From assembly GCF_000092285.1 (NCBI RefSeq), contig NC_014100.1, forward strand, positions 558,001 to 622,000: a stretch of 64,000 bases of DNA. The letters are read 5' to 3'. The DNA is from Caulobacter segnis ATCC 21756 (GTDB taxonomy: Bacteria > Pseudomonadota > Alphaproteobacteria > Caulobacterales > Caulobacteraceae). Position 1 is the stretch's first letter, and each line of letters starts with the position of its first letter. Under the pieces are notes generated by a model. The model worked only from the letters and a program-made list of their open reading frames with translations. It was not told where the DNA came from and did no database searches. The translations under genes and the position numbers were made by a program. Below are positions 52,279-60,773 of this stretch, piece by piece.

Positions 52279-53862
52279 CTACGCCGCGACCTGCGACGCC
52301 TCGGCCGGCAGGCGGATCAGGTAGTCGAAGGCCGAGAGCGAGGCCTTGGCGCCTTCGCCCATGGCGATGATGATCTGCTTGTACGGGGCGGTGGTCGCGT
52401 CGCCGGCGGCGAACACGCCGGGGATCGACGTCTCGCCGCGATAATCGACCTCGATCTCGCCACGCGGGGTCAGGGCCACGCCCGAGTCCTTCAGCCACTC
52501 GGTGTTGGGCACCAGGCCGATCTGCACGAACACGCCTTCGAGGTCGACGCGGTGGACGGCGTCGCCATTGCGGTCCTTGTAGGACAGGCCGTTCACGCGG
52601 GCGCCGTCGCCGTGGATCTCGGTCGTCATGGCCGAGGTGACGATCTTGACGTTCGGCAGGCTGGCCAATTTCCGTTGGAGCACGGCGTCGGCGCGCAGCT
52701 GGCTGTCGAACTCGATCAGCGTCACGTGCGCCACGATGCCGGCCAGGTCGATGGCCGCCTCGACGCCGCTGTTGCCGCCGCCGATCACCGCCACGCGCTT
52801 GCCCTTGAACAGCGGGCCGTCGCAGTGCGGGCAGTAGGCCACGCCCTTGTTCTTGTACTCGGCCTCGCCGGGCACGTTGACGTTCCGCCAGCGGGCGCCG
52901 GTCGACAGGATCACGCTCTTGGACTTCAGGCTGGCGCCGTTCTCGAGCTTGATCTCGATCAGGCCGCCCGGGGTCTTGGCCGGAACCAGGCCCACGGCCT
53001 TCTGCAGGTTCATCACGTCGACTTCGTAGTCCTTGACGTGCTGCTCCAGCGCCGAGGCCAGCTTCGGGCCTTCGGTGTGCGAGACCGAGATGAAGTTCTC
53101 GATGTCCATGGTGTCCAGCACCTGGCCGCCGAAGCGCTCGGCCGCGACGCCGGTGCGAATGCCCTTGCGGGCGGCGTAGATGGCCGCGGCCGCGCCGGCG
53201 GGACCGCCGCCGATGACCAGCACCTCGAAGGCGTCCTTGGCCTTGATCTTCTCGGCCATGCGGTCGGCGGCGCCGGTGTCCAGCTTGGCCAGGATCTGTT
53301 CGACGTCCATGCGGCCCTGGCCGAACGGCTGGCCGTTCAGCAGGATGGTCGGCACGGCCATCACCTGGCGTTCCTCGACCTCGGCCTTGAAGAAGGCGCC
53401 GTCGATGGCGACGTGGCGGATGCGCGGGTTCAGGGCGCTCATCGTGTTCAGCGCCTGCACCACGTCGGGGCAGTTCTGGCACGACTGCGAGAAATAGGTC
53501 TCGAAGCGGTAGTCGCCGTCTAGGCCCTTGATGCGCTCGATCACCTCGGCGTCGAGGCGCGGCGGGTGACCGCCGACGTGCAGCAGGGCCAGCACCAGCG
53601 AGGTGAACTCGTGGCCCAGCGGCAGGCCGGCGAAGCGCACGTCAGCGTCGCCCGCGGCGCGCGTAATGGCGAACGACGGCTTGCGTTCGTTGTCGCCGGC
53701 CAGGTTCAGGCTGACCTTGTCCGAGGTGGCGACGATGTCTTCCAGCAGCGCCTTCATCTCGGCCGAGCCGGAAGAGTCGTCCAGAGACGCGACCAGTTCG
53801 ATCGGCTGGCGCAGGTTCTGCAGATAGGTGGTCAGCTGGGTCTTCAGACCGGCGTCCAGCAT
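52279..53862 (-). CDS. ahpF: Alkyl hydroperoxide reductase subunit F
   Basis: 527 aa. N-terminal double-thioredoxin part with the Cxx[16 protein letters not shown] site [19 protein letters not shown], redox-active [12 protein letters not shown], and NAD site [22 protein letters not shown] end motif [32 protein letters not shown]. It passes electrons from NADH to AhpC. ahpC lies upstream on the same strand with 128 bp between, which contain two hairpins. Confidence 0.97.
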   Translation of the reverse strand: MLDAGLKTQLTTYLQNLRQPIELVASLDDSSGSAEMKALLEDIVATSDKVSLNLAGDNERKPSFAITRAAGDADVRFAGLPLGHEFTSLVLALLHVGGHPPRLDAEVIERIKGLDGDYRFETYFSQSCQNCPDVVQALNTMSALNPRIRHVAIDGAFFKAEVEERQVMAVPTILLNGQPFGQGRMDVEQILAKLDTGAADRMAEKIKAKDAFEVLVIGGGPAGAAAAIYAARKGIRTGVAAERFGGQVLDTMDIENFISVSHTEGPKLASALEQHVKDYEVDVMNLQKAVGLVPAKTPGGLIEIKLENGASLKSKSVILSTGARWRNVNVPGEAEYKNKGVAYCPHCDGPLFKGKRVAVIGGGNSGVEAAIDLAGIVAHVTLIEFDSQLRADAVLQRKLASLPNVKIVTSAMTTEIHGDGARVNGLSYKDRNGDAVHRVDLEGVFVQIGLVPNTEWLKDSGVALTPRGEIEVDYRGETSIPGVFAAGDATTAPYKQIIIAMGEGAKASLSAFDYLIRLPAEASQVAA

Positions 53863-53990
53863 GATGGGCTCCCTGGTGGGTTGGGGAGTGGAAAGGGCGT
53901 TCGATTGTCGGGGAGAACGATCGAACGCGGCGTACGATCGAGAAATCGCGTCGCCGACCCGAGCGGCCGGCGACGCGGGTAGCTCAGGTG
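53863..53990 (-). promoter_or_regulatory. ahpC-ahpF intergenic region with two hairpins
   Basis: Two inverted repeats are visible: GCGTTCGAT / ATCGAACGC (about 53900-53935) and GCGTCGCCG / CGGCGACGC (about 53949-53977). Neither has a T run, so they may stabilise or process the mRNA between ahpC and ahpF or end most ahpC transcripts, leading to more AhpC than AhpF. Confidence 0.5.
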
Positions 53991-54554
53991 TTAGATCTTG
54001 CCGACGAGGTCGAGCGAGGGGGCCAGGGTCTTTTCACCCTCTTCCCACTTGGCCGGGCAGACTTCGCCCGGGTGCGAGGCCACGTACTGGGCGGCCTTGA
54101 CCTTGCGGAGCAGTTCGGCGGCGTTGCGGCCGATGCCTTCGGCGGTGACTTCCAGGAACTGGATGACGCCTTGCGGGTCGACCAGGAAGGTGCCGCGATC
54201 GGCGAGGCCGATGCCCGGACGCATGATGTCGAAGTTGTTGGTCACCAGGCCCGACGGGTCGCCGATCATGGTGTACTTGATCTTGCCGATGGCCGGCGAG
54301 CTGTCGTGCCAGGCCTTGTGCGAGAAGTGCGTGTCGGTCGAGACCGAGTAGATCTCAACGCCCAGCTTCTGGAACGTGTCGTAGTTGTCGGCCAGGTCTT
54401 CCAGCTCGGTCGGGCAAACGAAGGTGAAGTCGGCCGGGTAGAAGAAGAAGATCGACCACTTGCCCTTCACGTCGGTATCGCTGACCGTGACGAACTTGCC
54501 GTCCTTGAAGGCCTGGGCGGTGAAGGGTTTGATCTCGGTGTTGATCAGCGACAT
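53991..54554 (-). CDS. ahpC: Alkyl hydroperoxide reductase subunit C (peroxiredoxin)
   Basis: 187 aa. Peroxidatic Cys in [18 protein letters not shown] and resolving Cys in [11 protein letters not shown]; the family's [10 protein letters not shown] is present. It reduces H2O2 and organic peroxides with electrons from AhpF. Paired with ahpF on the same strand. The 411 bp upstream hold its promoter; an OxyR site could not be defined by eye. Confidence 0.98.
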   Translation of the reverse strand: MSLINTEIKPFTAQAFKDGKFVTVSDTDVKGKWSIFFFYPADFTFVCPTELEDLADNYDTFQKLGVEIYSVSTDTHFSHKAWHDSSPAIGKIKYTMIGDPSGLVTNNFDIMRPGIGLADRGTFLVDPQGVIQFLEVTAEGIGRNAAELLRKVKAAQYVASHPGEVCPAKWEEGEKTLAPSLDLVGKI

Positions 54555-54965
54555 GGGGCGCTCCGTTGAATGGATGCGCAGTCTTTAAGGCTCGGCTGAT
54601 GATCGAGCAAATTGATAAATCTTCTGGACGGGATAGAGCGCCTCTATGGGGCGTTCCCGGCGGTCTGGGCGGCGGCGAGGACCTCGCCGCCGCCGCGCCG
54701 GCGGGCATGCCGTATGCGGACGGTCCGTGACGGGAAGGGCGGTCCGTCCCCTCGGCGAGCTAGCTCGCCGCCGCCTTCCCAATGTCGCGCGGATCACCCC
54801 CAGATGATCCGACCGTCGCGCCGACTCCGCGCCTCCCCAGACGCGGGCGCCGCCAGGGGCGCAAGTGATTGAAGCAGCGCGCCGAGGTCGAGAGGCGAGG
54901 CCCCCTCCGGTCGTCTCGCCAGGGCGGACGACCTTCGGGTGGGCGCCTTGGGCGAGCGGGCGCCT
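54555..54965. other. 411-bp gene-free region with two palindromes
   Basis: No convincing gene found. The ahpC promoter should lie near 54560-54630, which is AT-richer (AAATTGATAAATC). Further on are an inverted repeat with 13-bp arms around one base (54668-54680 / 54682-54694) and a perfect 16-bp palindrome GGCGAGCTAGCTCGCC (54754-54769). Open frames across it are low-complexity Arg/Pro-rich and look like GC shadows. Confidence 0.6.
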
Positions 54966-55364
54966 CTAAATCAGCCAGCTTTGCGGGCGCGGATAGGCCT
55001 CGCCACGCGACAGGTAGTAGATGCCGGCGATGCAGCGGGCGATGAACCACAGGCTGATACCGCCCATGATGACGCCGCCGAGCATCAGCATCGGGATGCC
55101 GATCAGCACCAGGCTCAGCGGAATGCCGATCAGGAACATGGCCAGGCCCAGCAGGAAGCCGGCGATCGACAGCCAGAAGCTGCGGATGGCGAAGGTGAAG
55201 TGGCTCTCGTTGATAGGGCCGGCGGCGTCGCGGCTGACATAGGCCACGATCAGGCCGACGATGAAGGTCAGGCCGTTGGTGAAGCCCAGCAGGTACAGGC
55301 CGTAGACGACGGCCGGCAGCAGCTTGTCCTCTTCGGCGCGCGGGGTGACGATGGTGTCGGTCAT
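54966..55364 (-). CDS. DUF4870-like small membrane protein
   Basis: 132 aa with three hydrophobic segments (GLYLLGFTNGLTFIVGLIVAYV, LGLAMFLIGIPLSLVLIGIPMLMLGGVIMGGISLWFIA). Pattern: a short N-tail (EEDKLLPAVVYGLYLLG), HFTFAIRSFWLS and a terminal PRPQSWL. It closely mirrors the next gene (RDxKMLPGIGYALL, HYEFQIRTFWLG, PTPKSWML), so the two are paralogues. 2 bp separate them; function unknown. Confidence 0.8.
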   Translation of the reverse strand: MTDTIVTPRAEEDKLLPAVVYGLYLLGFTNGLTFIVGLIVAYVSRDAAGPINESHFTFAIRSFWLSIAGFLLGLAMFLIGIPLSLVLIGIPMLMLGGVIMGGISLWFIARCIAGIYYLSRGEAYPRPQSWLI

Positions 55365-55366
55365 GG

Positions 55367-55738
55367 TTACAGCATCCAGCTCTTGGGCGTGGGATAGGGT
55401 TGGTTCTTAAACAGGTTGGACAGGCCGATGATCCCTCGGACGATGATCCACAGGCCGACCGCGACCATCAGGACCACGCCGACGCCGATCACGGTCAGCA
55501 GGCCGGAGACCACGGCGAACAGCAGGCCCAGCCAGAAGGTCCGGATCTGGAATTCGTAGTGGCTGGCCAGCCATTCGGGCGCGTCCTTGCGGCTGATATA
55601 GGCCAGGATCACGGCGATGACGCAGGTGAGGCCGCCGCTCGGCGGGCCCGCGATCAGCAAGGCGTAGCCGATGCCGGGAAGCATCTTGTCGTCCTGCAGC
55701 CGAGGCGGGACGGCGGGGTCTAAGGTGGGGTCTGACAC
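55367..55738 (-). CDS. DUF4870-like small membrane protein (paralogue)
   Basis: 123 aa from the GTG at 55738 (VSDPTLDPAVPPRLQDDKMLPG), chosen because its N-tail then matches the neighbouring paralogue; an ATG at 55816 would add an arginine-rich stretch. Membrane segments: AGPPSGGLTCVIAVILAYI, LLFAVVSGLLTVIGVGVVLMVAVGLWIIVRGIIG. Tandem duplicate of 54966-55364, 2 bp apart, probably one transcript. Confidence 0.75.
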   Translation of the reverse strand: MSDPTLDPAVPPRLQDDKMLPGIGYALLIAGPPSGGLTCVIAVILAYISRKDAPEWLASHYEFQIRTFWLGLLFAVVSGLLTVIGVGVVLMVAVGLWIIVRGIIGLSNLFKNQPYPTPKSWML

Positions 55739-55967
55739 GGTTTTGAGCCTAGAGATATCGTCGTTGGCCCAACGATCGCGCCGACGGGGGCGGGATGCAA
55801 ATGAAGGTGGCGTCATGACGCCGTTTTCACCTTCCCGGTGAACATTACGAAAAAGTCATGTTCTTCGAACTCATCCGGTCGGGCCGCTTCGGCGTACCGC
55901 ATGGTGACCGCGCGCCGTCGACTTTCTCCCCACCCATCTCCCCCCAATTCGATGGAAGGTTCCAAAG

Positions 55968-56504
55968 ATGATGCGTTCGATCCTGCGCCGCACCGCGGTG
56001 CTGGCGCTCGCCGCCACGGCTGTGTCCACCCCCGCCTTCGCCGACCACCACGGCGCCAAGCCCAACATCGTCGGCGTCGCCGCCGGCAATGCGGACTTCT
56101 CGACCCTGGTCACGGCGGTCAAGGCCGCCGGGCTCGTCGACACCCTGTCGGGCGCCGGCCCGTTCACGGTGTTCGCCCCGACCAACGCCGCCTTCGGCAA
56201 GCTGCCGGCCGGCACGGTCGAGACCCTGGTCAAGCCTGAGAACAAGGCGACCCTGACCAAGATCCTCACCTGCCACGTCGTGGCCGGCAAGGTGGTCGCC
56301 AAGGACCTGCTGGCGGCCATCACGGCCAATGGCGGGGCCTACACGATCAAGACCGTCGGCGGCTGCCAGTTCAAGGCGGCGGTCGAGGGCGGCAAGGTCG
56401 TGATCACCGACGAGAAGGGCGGCAAGAGCACCGTCGCCGCCACCGACGTCGGGGCCAGCAACGGCGTGATCCACGTGATCGACAGCGTGCTGATGCCGCG
56501 CTGA
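55968..56504 (+). CDS. Exported fasciclin (FAS1) domain protein
   Basis: 178 aa with a signal peptide ([20 protein letters not shown]). One FAS1 domain: the H1-like [20 protein letters not shown] and the H2-like [13 protein letters not shown] are both present, and [22 protein letters not shown] opens the domain. FAS1 proteins act in adhesion or matrix interactions, secreted or periplasmic. Single gene, with a strong terminator 35 bp after the stop. Confidence 0.93.
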   Translation: MMRSILRRTAVLALAATAVSTPAFADHHGAKPNIVGVAAGNADFSTLVTAVKAAGLVDTLSGAGPFTVFAPTNAAFGKLPAGTVETLVKPENKATLTKILTCHVVAGKVVAKDLLAAITANGGAYTIKTVGGCQFKAAVEGGKVVITDEKGGKSTVAATDVGASNGVIHVIDSVLMPR

Positions 56505-56538
56505 TCGAGACGTCTCTTTCCCTCCGCTTACCTGCGCA

Positions 56539-56570
56539 CGCCCCGGCCGATGGTCGGGGCGTTTTCTTTT
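56539..56570 (+). terminator. Rho-independent terminator of the fasciclin gene
   Basis: Stem CGCCCCGGCC / GGTCGGGGCG with a three-base loop, then TTTTCTTTT. Convergent DUF2244 gene ends 5 bp after it. Confidence 0.9.
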
Positions 56571-56574
56571 GGCG

Positions 56575-57123
56575 TCAGGGCAGCAGGTCGGCGGGCGGAT
56601 CGTGCGGGTCGAAGGCGCGACCGGCGCCGATCCAGGGCAGGGCCGCCGTCAGCAGCAGGAGCACGAAGACCATGCGCGCGGTCATGTCGACGCCCACGGC
56701 GGCCATGCCCGCGCTCAGCGAGAAGACCAGGGTCGCCGCCGCGCCAAAGGCGGTCAGGGCGATCATGCCGGTCAGCGCCGCCCGCGCCTCGAGCCGTGCG
56801 ACGCCGAAGCGGGCCCGGGGCGAGAGATCCGCACCCACGGCCGCCACGGCCCGCGCCAGGGTCGAGAAGCTGGGCAGCCGGTCCTCGAACCGGCCGGGCG
56901 CCTGATAGCTCTGCGAGACGATGACGATCCGCCGCCGGCCGAAGGTCAGCAGCAGGCTGCGTCGGCGACCGTCTGGGCCCACGGCCAGGCGGTAGCGGGT
57001 CAGGCCGGTGAGCGGAAACTGACGCTGGGCCTTGCCGCGCGTCTCCACCAGGGTCCCGGCCTCCAGCGTCCAGACCGTCTCGGGCTGGAGGGGAGAGAGC
57101 CGGGCGCCGTGGCGGATGCTCAT
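56575..57123 (-). CDS. DUF2244 domain protein
   Basis: 182 aa with two membrane helices (about 114-136 and 140-162; TGMIALTAFGAAATLVFSLSAGMAAVGVDMT). The N-terminal part (DRLPSFSTLARAVAAVG and RLAVGPDGRRRSLLLTFGRRRIVIVSQSY) is a cytoplasmic beta-rich region typical of DUF2244. Function unknown. Downstream of folB on the same strand with a hairpin repeat in between. Confidence 0.75.
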   Translation of the reverse strand: MSIRHGARLSPLQPETVWTLEAGTLVETRGKAQRQFPLTGLTRYRLAVGPDGRRRSLLLTFGRRRIVIVSQSYQAPGRFEDRLPSFSTLARAVAAVGADLSPRARFGVARLEARAALTGMIALTAFGAAATLVFSLSAGMAAVGVDMTARMVFVLLLLTAALPWIGAGRAFDPHDPPADLLP

Positions 57124-57155
57124 CGGGCTTTCCTTAAGTTGGAACGCGTTCGAGC

Positions 57156-57192
57156 GGTTTAACCGCGCACACTTAAACCTAACGCGTTCTAG
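57156..57192. repeat. Single-copy hairpin of the 35.7-kb family, with compensatory arms
   Basis: GGTTTAA (57156-57162), loop CCGCGCACAC (57163-57172), TTAAACC (57173-57179), then TAACGCGTTCTAG. Read in reverse, the 35.7-kb copies are GGCGAAA-CCGCTCACAC-TTTCGCC. Loop and length are kept while the arms differ yet stay complementary. The CTAG end supplies the folB stop codon. Confidence 0.75.
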
Positions 57193-57605
57193 GCCCGGAC
57201 GGCGGTGATCTCGACCCCGGCGGCGGCGGCGTGCGGGGCGAGCGCCAGGGGCTTTTCGACCCGCACGCGGGCGCGGGTGACGCGCGGGTCGGTGAAGCAG
57301 GCCTGGGCCAGGCGCTCGGCGAAGGTCTCGACCAGGTCGATATGACCCTCGGCGACGATGGCGCGGGCGGCCTCGCCGACCATTTCGTAGTTCACGGTGT
57401 CGGGTAGGCGCTCGCAGTGGCTGGCGGCCACGTCCAGCTCGACATCGACGACCAGCGGCTGCATGCGGCCATGCTCGTGGTCATAGACGCCGATCTGGGC
57501 CTCGACCTTCAGGCCGCGCACGAAGACCTTGGTCACGATCACGCGCGCGAGGTCCTTGGCCAGATCCTGGGCGGGAGCGGTGTCGGGGAGCGGAGCTGCG
57601 GCCAA
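57189..57605 (-). CDS. folB: Dihydroneopterin aldolase
   Basis: 138 aa. FolB pattern: VFVRGLKVEAQIGVYDHEHGRMQPLVVDVELDV, then NYEMVGEAARAIVAEGHIDLVETFAERLAQACF and VEKPLALAPHAAAAGVE. It cleaves dihydroneopterin in folate synthesis. The stop codon lies within the hairpin repeat. An SDR with pterin-reductase features follows upstream, 16 bp away, on the same strand. Confidence 0.94.
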   Translation of the reverse strand: MAAAPLPDTAPAQDLAKDLARVIVTKVFVRGLKVEAQIGVYDHEHGRMQPLVVDVELDVAASHCERLPDTVNYEMVGEAARAIVAEGHIDLVETFAERLAQACFTDPRVTRARVRVEKPLALAPHAAAAGVEITAVRA

Positions 57606-57621
57606 GGGGCGGCCTCTCTGG

Positions 57622-58377
57622 TTACGGAGCGACGATGTCGGGCGTCTTCCAGCCCAGGTGCTGGCCGCCGTCCACGGCGATCATCTGGCCCGTGACCGAC
57701 GTGGCGTCAATGAGATAGCGCAGCGCGGCGGCGACCTCTTCGGGCGTGGCGCGGCGTTGCAACAGCACGCCGGCGGCCTCGGCCTCGAACTCGCCGGGTG
57801 CCTGGTGGACCGACGGCAGCACCGGTCCGGGGCCGATGGCGTTGACCCGGATCCGCGGCGCCAGGGCCTGGGCCAGGGTCTGGGTCGCCCACCACAGGCC
57901 CGCCTTCGACAGGCTGTAGCTGAAGAACTGCGGGTTGGGCCGCCAGACGCGCTGGTCGACGATGTTGACCACCAGGCCCGTCCGATCCGCCGGCAGGGCG
58001 GCGGCGAAGGCTTCGGCCAGCACCAGCGGCGCGCGCAGGTTGGTTTCGAGGTGGAGGTCCCAGGTTGGGCGGGACAGGTCGCCCACGCGGTCGTCCTCGA
58101 AGGCCGAGGCGCTGTTGACCAGCAGGGTGACGGGGCCGAGCGCGTCGGTCGCCTGGGCGATCAGGCTGGCGGTCTCGGCTTCTTGGGAAAGGTCTGCGCG
58201 GACCAGGGCGGCGCGCGCGCCCAGCGCCCGCACGTCGGCGGCCGTCTCTTCGGCCTCGTCGGTCGAGGCGCGGCAGTGGATGGCGACGTCGTAGCCGGCG
58301 CGGGCGGCCTCAAGGGCCAGGGCCCGGCCGATCCGACGCCCCGCGCCGGTGACCAGGGCCGCGCCGCGCGCGCTCAT
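57622..58377 (-). CDS. SDR-family reductase, FolM/PTR1-like
   Basis: 251 aa from the ATG at 58377 (MSARGAALVTGAGRRIGRALALEAARAG). SDR cofactor motif at the start, NSASAFEDD in place of NNAS, the active-site Asp-containing IVDQRVWRPNPQFFSYSLSKAGLW with YxxxK, and the end GQMIAVDGGQHLGW. The GRRIGRA and VDQR wording is typical of the pteridine-reductase/FolM group. With folB 16 bp downstream, reduction of dihydropterins is plausible. Confidence 0.88.
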   Translation of the reverse strand: MSARGAALVTGAGRRIGRALALEAARAGYDVAIHCRASTDEAEETAADVRALGARAALVRADLSQEAETASLIAQATDALGPVTLLVNSASAFEDDRVGDLSRPTWDLHLETNLRAPLVLAEAFAAALPADRTGLVVNIVDQRVWRPNPQFFSYSLSKAGLWWATQTLAQALAPRIRVNAIGPGPVLPSVHQAPGEFEAEAAGVLLQRRATPEEVAAALRYLIDATSVTGQMIAVDGGQHLGWKTPDIVAP

Positions 58378-58385
58378 CGTCGGGC

Positions 58386-58466
58386 TCAGTCGATGCGGCC
58401 GAACTCGGACAGGTTCAGCGTGCAGACGATGGCCAGGAAGATGGCGATGACGAGGATCGCGAGCAT
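58386..58466 (-). CDS. 26-aa single-helix membrane peptide
   Basis: ATG at 58466, preceded at 7 bases by GGAG; stop at 58386. The peptide is almost all one hydrophobic helix (LAILVIAIFLAIVCTLNL) with a charged C-terminus (SEFGRID). It lies 8 bp upstream of the folM-like gene on the same strand. A good ribosome-binding site and a clean helix favour a real small membrane protein, though at 26 codons chance cannot be excluded. Confidence 0.6.
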   Translation of the reverse strand: MLAILVIAIFLAIVCTLNLSEFGRID

Positions 58467-58556
58467 GGCGCGGCTCCGAGAGAGAAAGACGTTGGGGTTC
58501 GGCTTTAGCGGTCGCGGGGACTGACCGCAAGCGCGGCGCGCGCTACTACCTAAGCC

Positions 58557-59027
58557 ATGCTCTGGCGCCGCCGCATCGAACCGTTCACGAGACCCCTGGT
58601 CTACGCCTTCTTCCGCTTCAAGCGGGGACTGACCCTGGGCGTGCGGGCGGTGGTGACGGACGAAGCCGGCAAGGTCCTGCTGCTGCAGCACACCTATGTC
58701 CACGGCTGGTACCTGCCCGGCGGCGGGGTCGAGCGCGGCGAGACGGCCGAGCTGGCCGTGGTCCGCGAACTGCAGGAGGAGGCCGGCGTTCGCGCCCTGT
58801 CGCGTCCCCGCCTGGTCAGCGCCCACAGCAACGAGGTCCTGCACCCCGGCGACCACGTCCTGGTCTACCGGATCGAGGCCTGGGAGACCTGCGCCTCCAA
58901 CGCCGCCGGCGAGATCCACGCGGTCGGCTGGTTCGACCCCCACGACCTGCCGGAGGAAACCACGCGCGCCACCCGCCGCCGCATCGCCGAGGCGCTGCAT
59001 GGGGAAGAGCCGGACGCGATGTGGTGA
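58557..59027 (+). CDS. Nudix hydrolase
   Basis: 156 aa. The Nudix box is complete: GGGVERGETAELAVVRELQEEAGV, positioned after WYLPGGG. Family members hydrolyse nucleoside diphosphates linked to another moiety; substrate unknown. The start MLWRRRIEPFTRPLVYAFFRFKRGLTLGVRAVV is basic. Divergent from the 26-aa peptide gene and followed by a family A repeat. Confidence 0.93.
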   Translation: MLWRRRIEPFTRPLVYAFFRFKRGLTLGVRAVVTDEAGKVLLLQHTYVHGWYLPGGGVERGETAELAVVRELQEEAGVRALSRPRLVSAHSNEVLHPGDHVLVYRIEAWETCASNAAGEIHAVGWFDPHDLPEETTRATRRRIAEALHGEEPDAMW

Positions 59028-59033
59028 CGCGCC

Positions 59034-59165
59034 CCTAGCGCCCCCTCCGTCTCGTCGCCTCGCGGCGCCGATCCGCCTCCCCCGTTGCACGGGGGAGGAT
59101 GCCGTCATCCTCACCCGCGAAGCGGGGGAGGTGGCGCGATGCGTAGCATCGTGACGGAGGGGGCG
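59034..59165. repeat. Family A intergenic palindromic repeat
   Basis: Contains CGCCCCCTCCGTCTCGTCGC and CGAAGCGGGGGAGGTGGCGC with inner CGTCGCCTCGCGGCG-type hairpins and GCGATGCGTAGCATCGTGAC, between the Nudix gene and the aldehyde dehydrogenase promoter. Confidence 0.8.
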
Positions 59166-59273
59166 CTCGTTACCCCCTTCACACCTGATCGCCGATCACA
59201 TTAAATGCTTGTTTGAAACCGTCCGCCGTTTCTTCCAACGAGAGCGGGCGATCCCAACGGGCAGGAGAACGTC

Positions 59274-60713
59274 ATGCGTGACTACACCAAGTTCTACATC
59301 GACGGCGCCTGGGTCGATCCCGCCCAGCAGAAGACCCTGGACGTCATCAACCCGGCCACCGAGGCCGTGGCCGGCGTGATCTCGATGGGGTCGGCCGCCG
59401 ACGTCGACAAGGCCGTGCGCGCCGCCCGCAAGGCGTTCGCGACCTTCTCCCAGACCAGCCGCGAGGAGCGGATCGACCTGCTCGAGCGGATCATCGCCGA
59501 GTACCAGAAGCGCTTCGAGGACATGGCCAAGGCCATCACCGAGGAGATGGGCGCCCCCGCCTGGCTGGCCCAGCGCGCCCAGGCGGCCATGGGCATCGGC
59601 CACGTCCAGACGGCGATGGCCGTGCTCAAGGACTACAAGTTCGAGGAAGACCGCGGCACGACCCGCATCGTCAAGGAGCCGATCGGCGTCTGCGCCTTCA
59701 TCACGCCGTGGAACTGGCCGGTGAACCAGATCGCCTGCAAGGTCGGTCCGGCCCTGGCCACCGGCTGCACCATGGTGCTGAAGCCCTCGGAAATCGCGCC
59801 GTTCAGCGGCTACATCTGGACCGAGATCCTGCACGCCGCCGGCGTTCCGGCCGGGGTCTTCAACCTGGTCAACGGCGACGGTCCCACGGTCGGCGCGGCG
59901 CTCTCCAGCCATCCTGAAGTCGACATGGTCTCGTTCACCGGCTCGACCCGCGCCGGGATCGAGGTGGCCAAGAACGCCGCCCCGACCGTCAAGCGCGTCC
60001 ACCAGGAGCTGGGCGGCAAGAGCCCCAACATCATCCTCGACGACGCCGACTTCCAGAAGGCCGTCGGCGGCGGCGTGGCCTCGGTGATGCTGAACTCGGG
60101 CCAGTCGTGCAACGCCCCGACCCGCATGCTGGTCCCCGGCAAGCGCATGGACGAGGTGATCGCCATCGCCAAGGCCGCCGCCGAGGCCCACACGGTCGGC
60201 GACCCGAACGGCAACCACAAGATGGGCCCGGTCGTCTCCGAGACCCAGTGGAACAAGATCCAGGGCCTGATCCAGAAAGGGATCGACGAGGGCGCCACCC
60301 TGGTCACCGGCGGCCCCGGCCGTCCCGAGGGCCTGGACAAGGGCTACTATGTGAAGCCCACCGTCTTCGCCAACGTCACCAACGACATGACCATCGCCAA
60401 GGAGGAGATCTTCGGCCCGGTGGTCTCGATCCTGGGCTACGACACGGTCGAGGAAGCCGTCACCGTCGGCAACGACACCGAGTACGGCCTGGCGGCCTAT
60501 GTCTCGGGCGGCGACCAGGGCGAGGTCCGGAAAGTGGCTTCGAAGCTGCGCGCCGGCCAGGTGAACCTGAACGGCGCCAGCCCCGACCTGATGGCCCCGT
60601 TCGGCGGCTACAAAATGAGCGGCAACGGCCGCGAGTGGGGCGACCACGCGTTCGGCGAGTTCCTGGAGACCAAGGCGATCCTCGGCTACTCGGCGAAGGT
60701 GGCGGCGGAGTAG
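59274..60713 (+). CDS. NAD(P)-dependent aldehyde dehydrogenase
   Basis: 479 aa. ALDH core: cofactor segment FITPWNWPVNQIACKVGPALATGC and KPSEIAPF, VSFTGSTRAGIEVA, catalytic Glu in QELGGKSPNIILDD and the catalytic Cys in NSGQSCNAPTRML, then EEIFGPVVSILGY. It oxidises aldehydes to acids; the substrate is not set by sequence alone. The 108 bp before the ATG contains AAATGCTTGTTTGAAACCG, a likely promoter area, with CAGGAG just before the ATG. Confidence 0.95.
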   Translation: MRDYTKFYIDGAWVDPAQQKTLDVINPATEAVAGVISMGSAADVDKAVRAARKAFATFSQTSREERIDLLERIIAEYQKRFEDMAKAITEEMGAPAWLAQRAQAAMGIGHVQTAMAVLKDYKFEEDRGTTRIVKEPIGVCAFITPWNWPVNQIACKVGPALATGCTMVLKPSEIAPFSGYIWTEILHAAGVPAGVFNLVNGDGPTVGAALSSHPEVDMVSFTGSTRAGIEVAKNAAPTVKRVHQELGGKSPNIILDDADFQKAVGGGVASVMLNSGQSCNAPTRMLVPGKRMDEVIAIAKAAAEAHTVGDPNGNHKMGPVVSETQWNKIQGLIQKGIDEGATLVTGGPGRPEGLDKGYYVKPTVFANVTNDMTIAKEEIFGPVVSILGYDTVEEAVTVGNDTEYGLAAYVSGGDQGEVRKVASKLRAGQVNLNGASPDLMAPFGGYKMSGNGREWGDHAFGEFLETKAILGYSAKVAAE

Positions 60714-60746
60714 GGGGCTGGCTCTGCGCTAGCGGGAATTGGAGAG

Positions 60747-60773
60747 GGCGGGGCCGGGAGGCTCCGCCTTTTT
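60747..60773 (+). terminator. Rho-independent terminator of the aldehyde dehydrogenase gene
   Basis: Stem GGCGGGGCC / GGCTCCGCC (one G-T wobble) with a short loop, then TTTTTCTATT. The next gene converges on it. Confidence 0.8.

Noticed and set aside
54612..54872. Plus-strand frame of 86 codons in the gap upstream of ahpC
   Set aside because: Arg/Pro-rich low-complexity sequence with no ribosome-binding site; looks like a shadow frame in GC-rich DNA.
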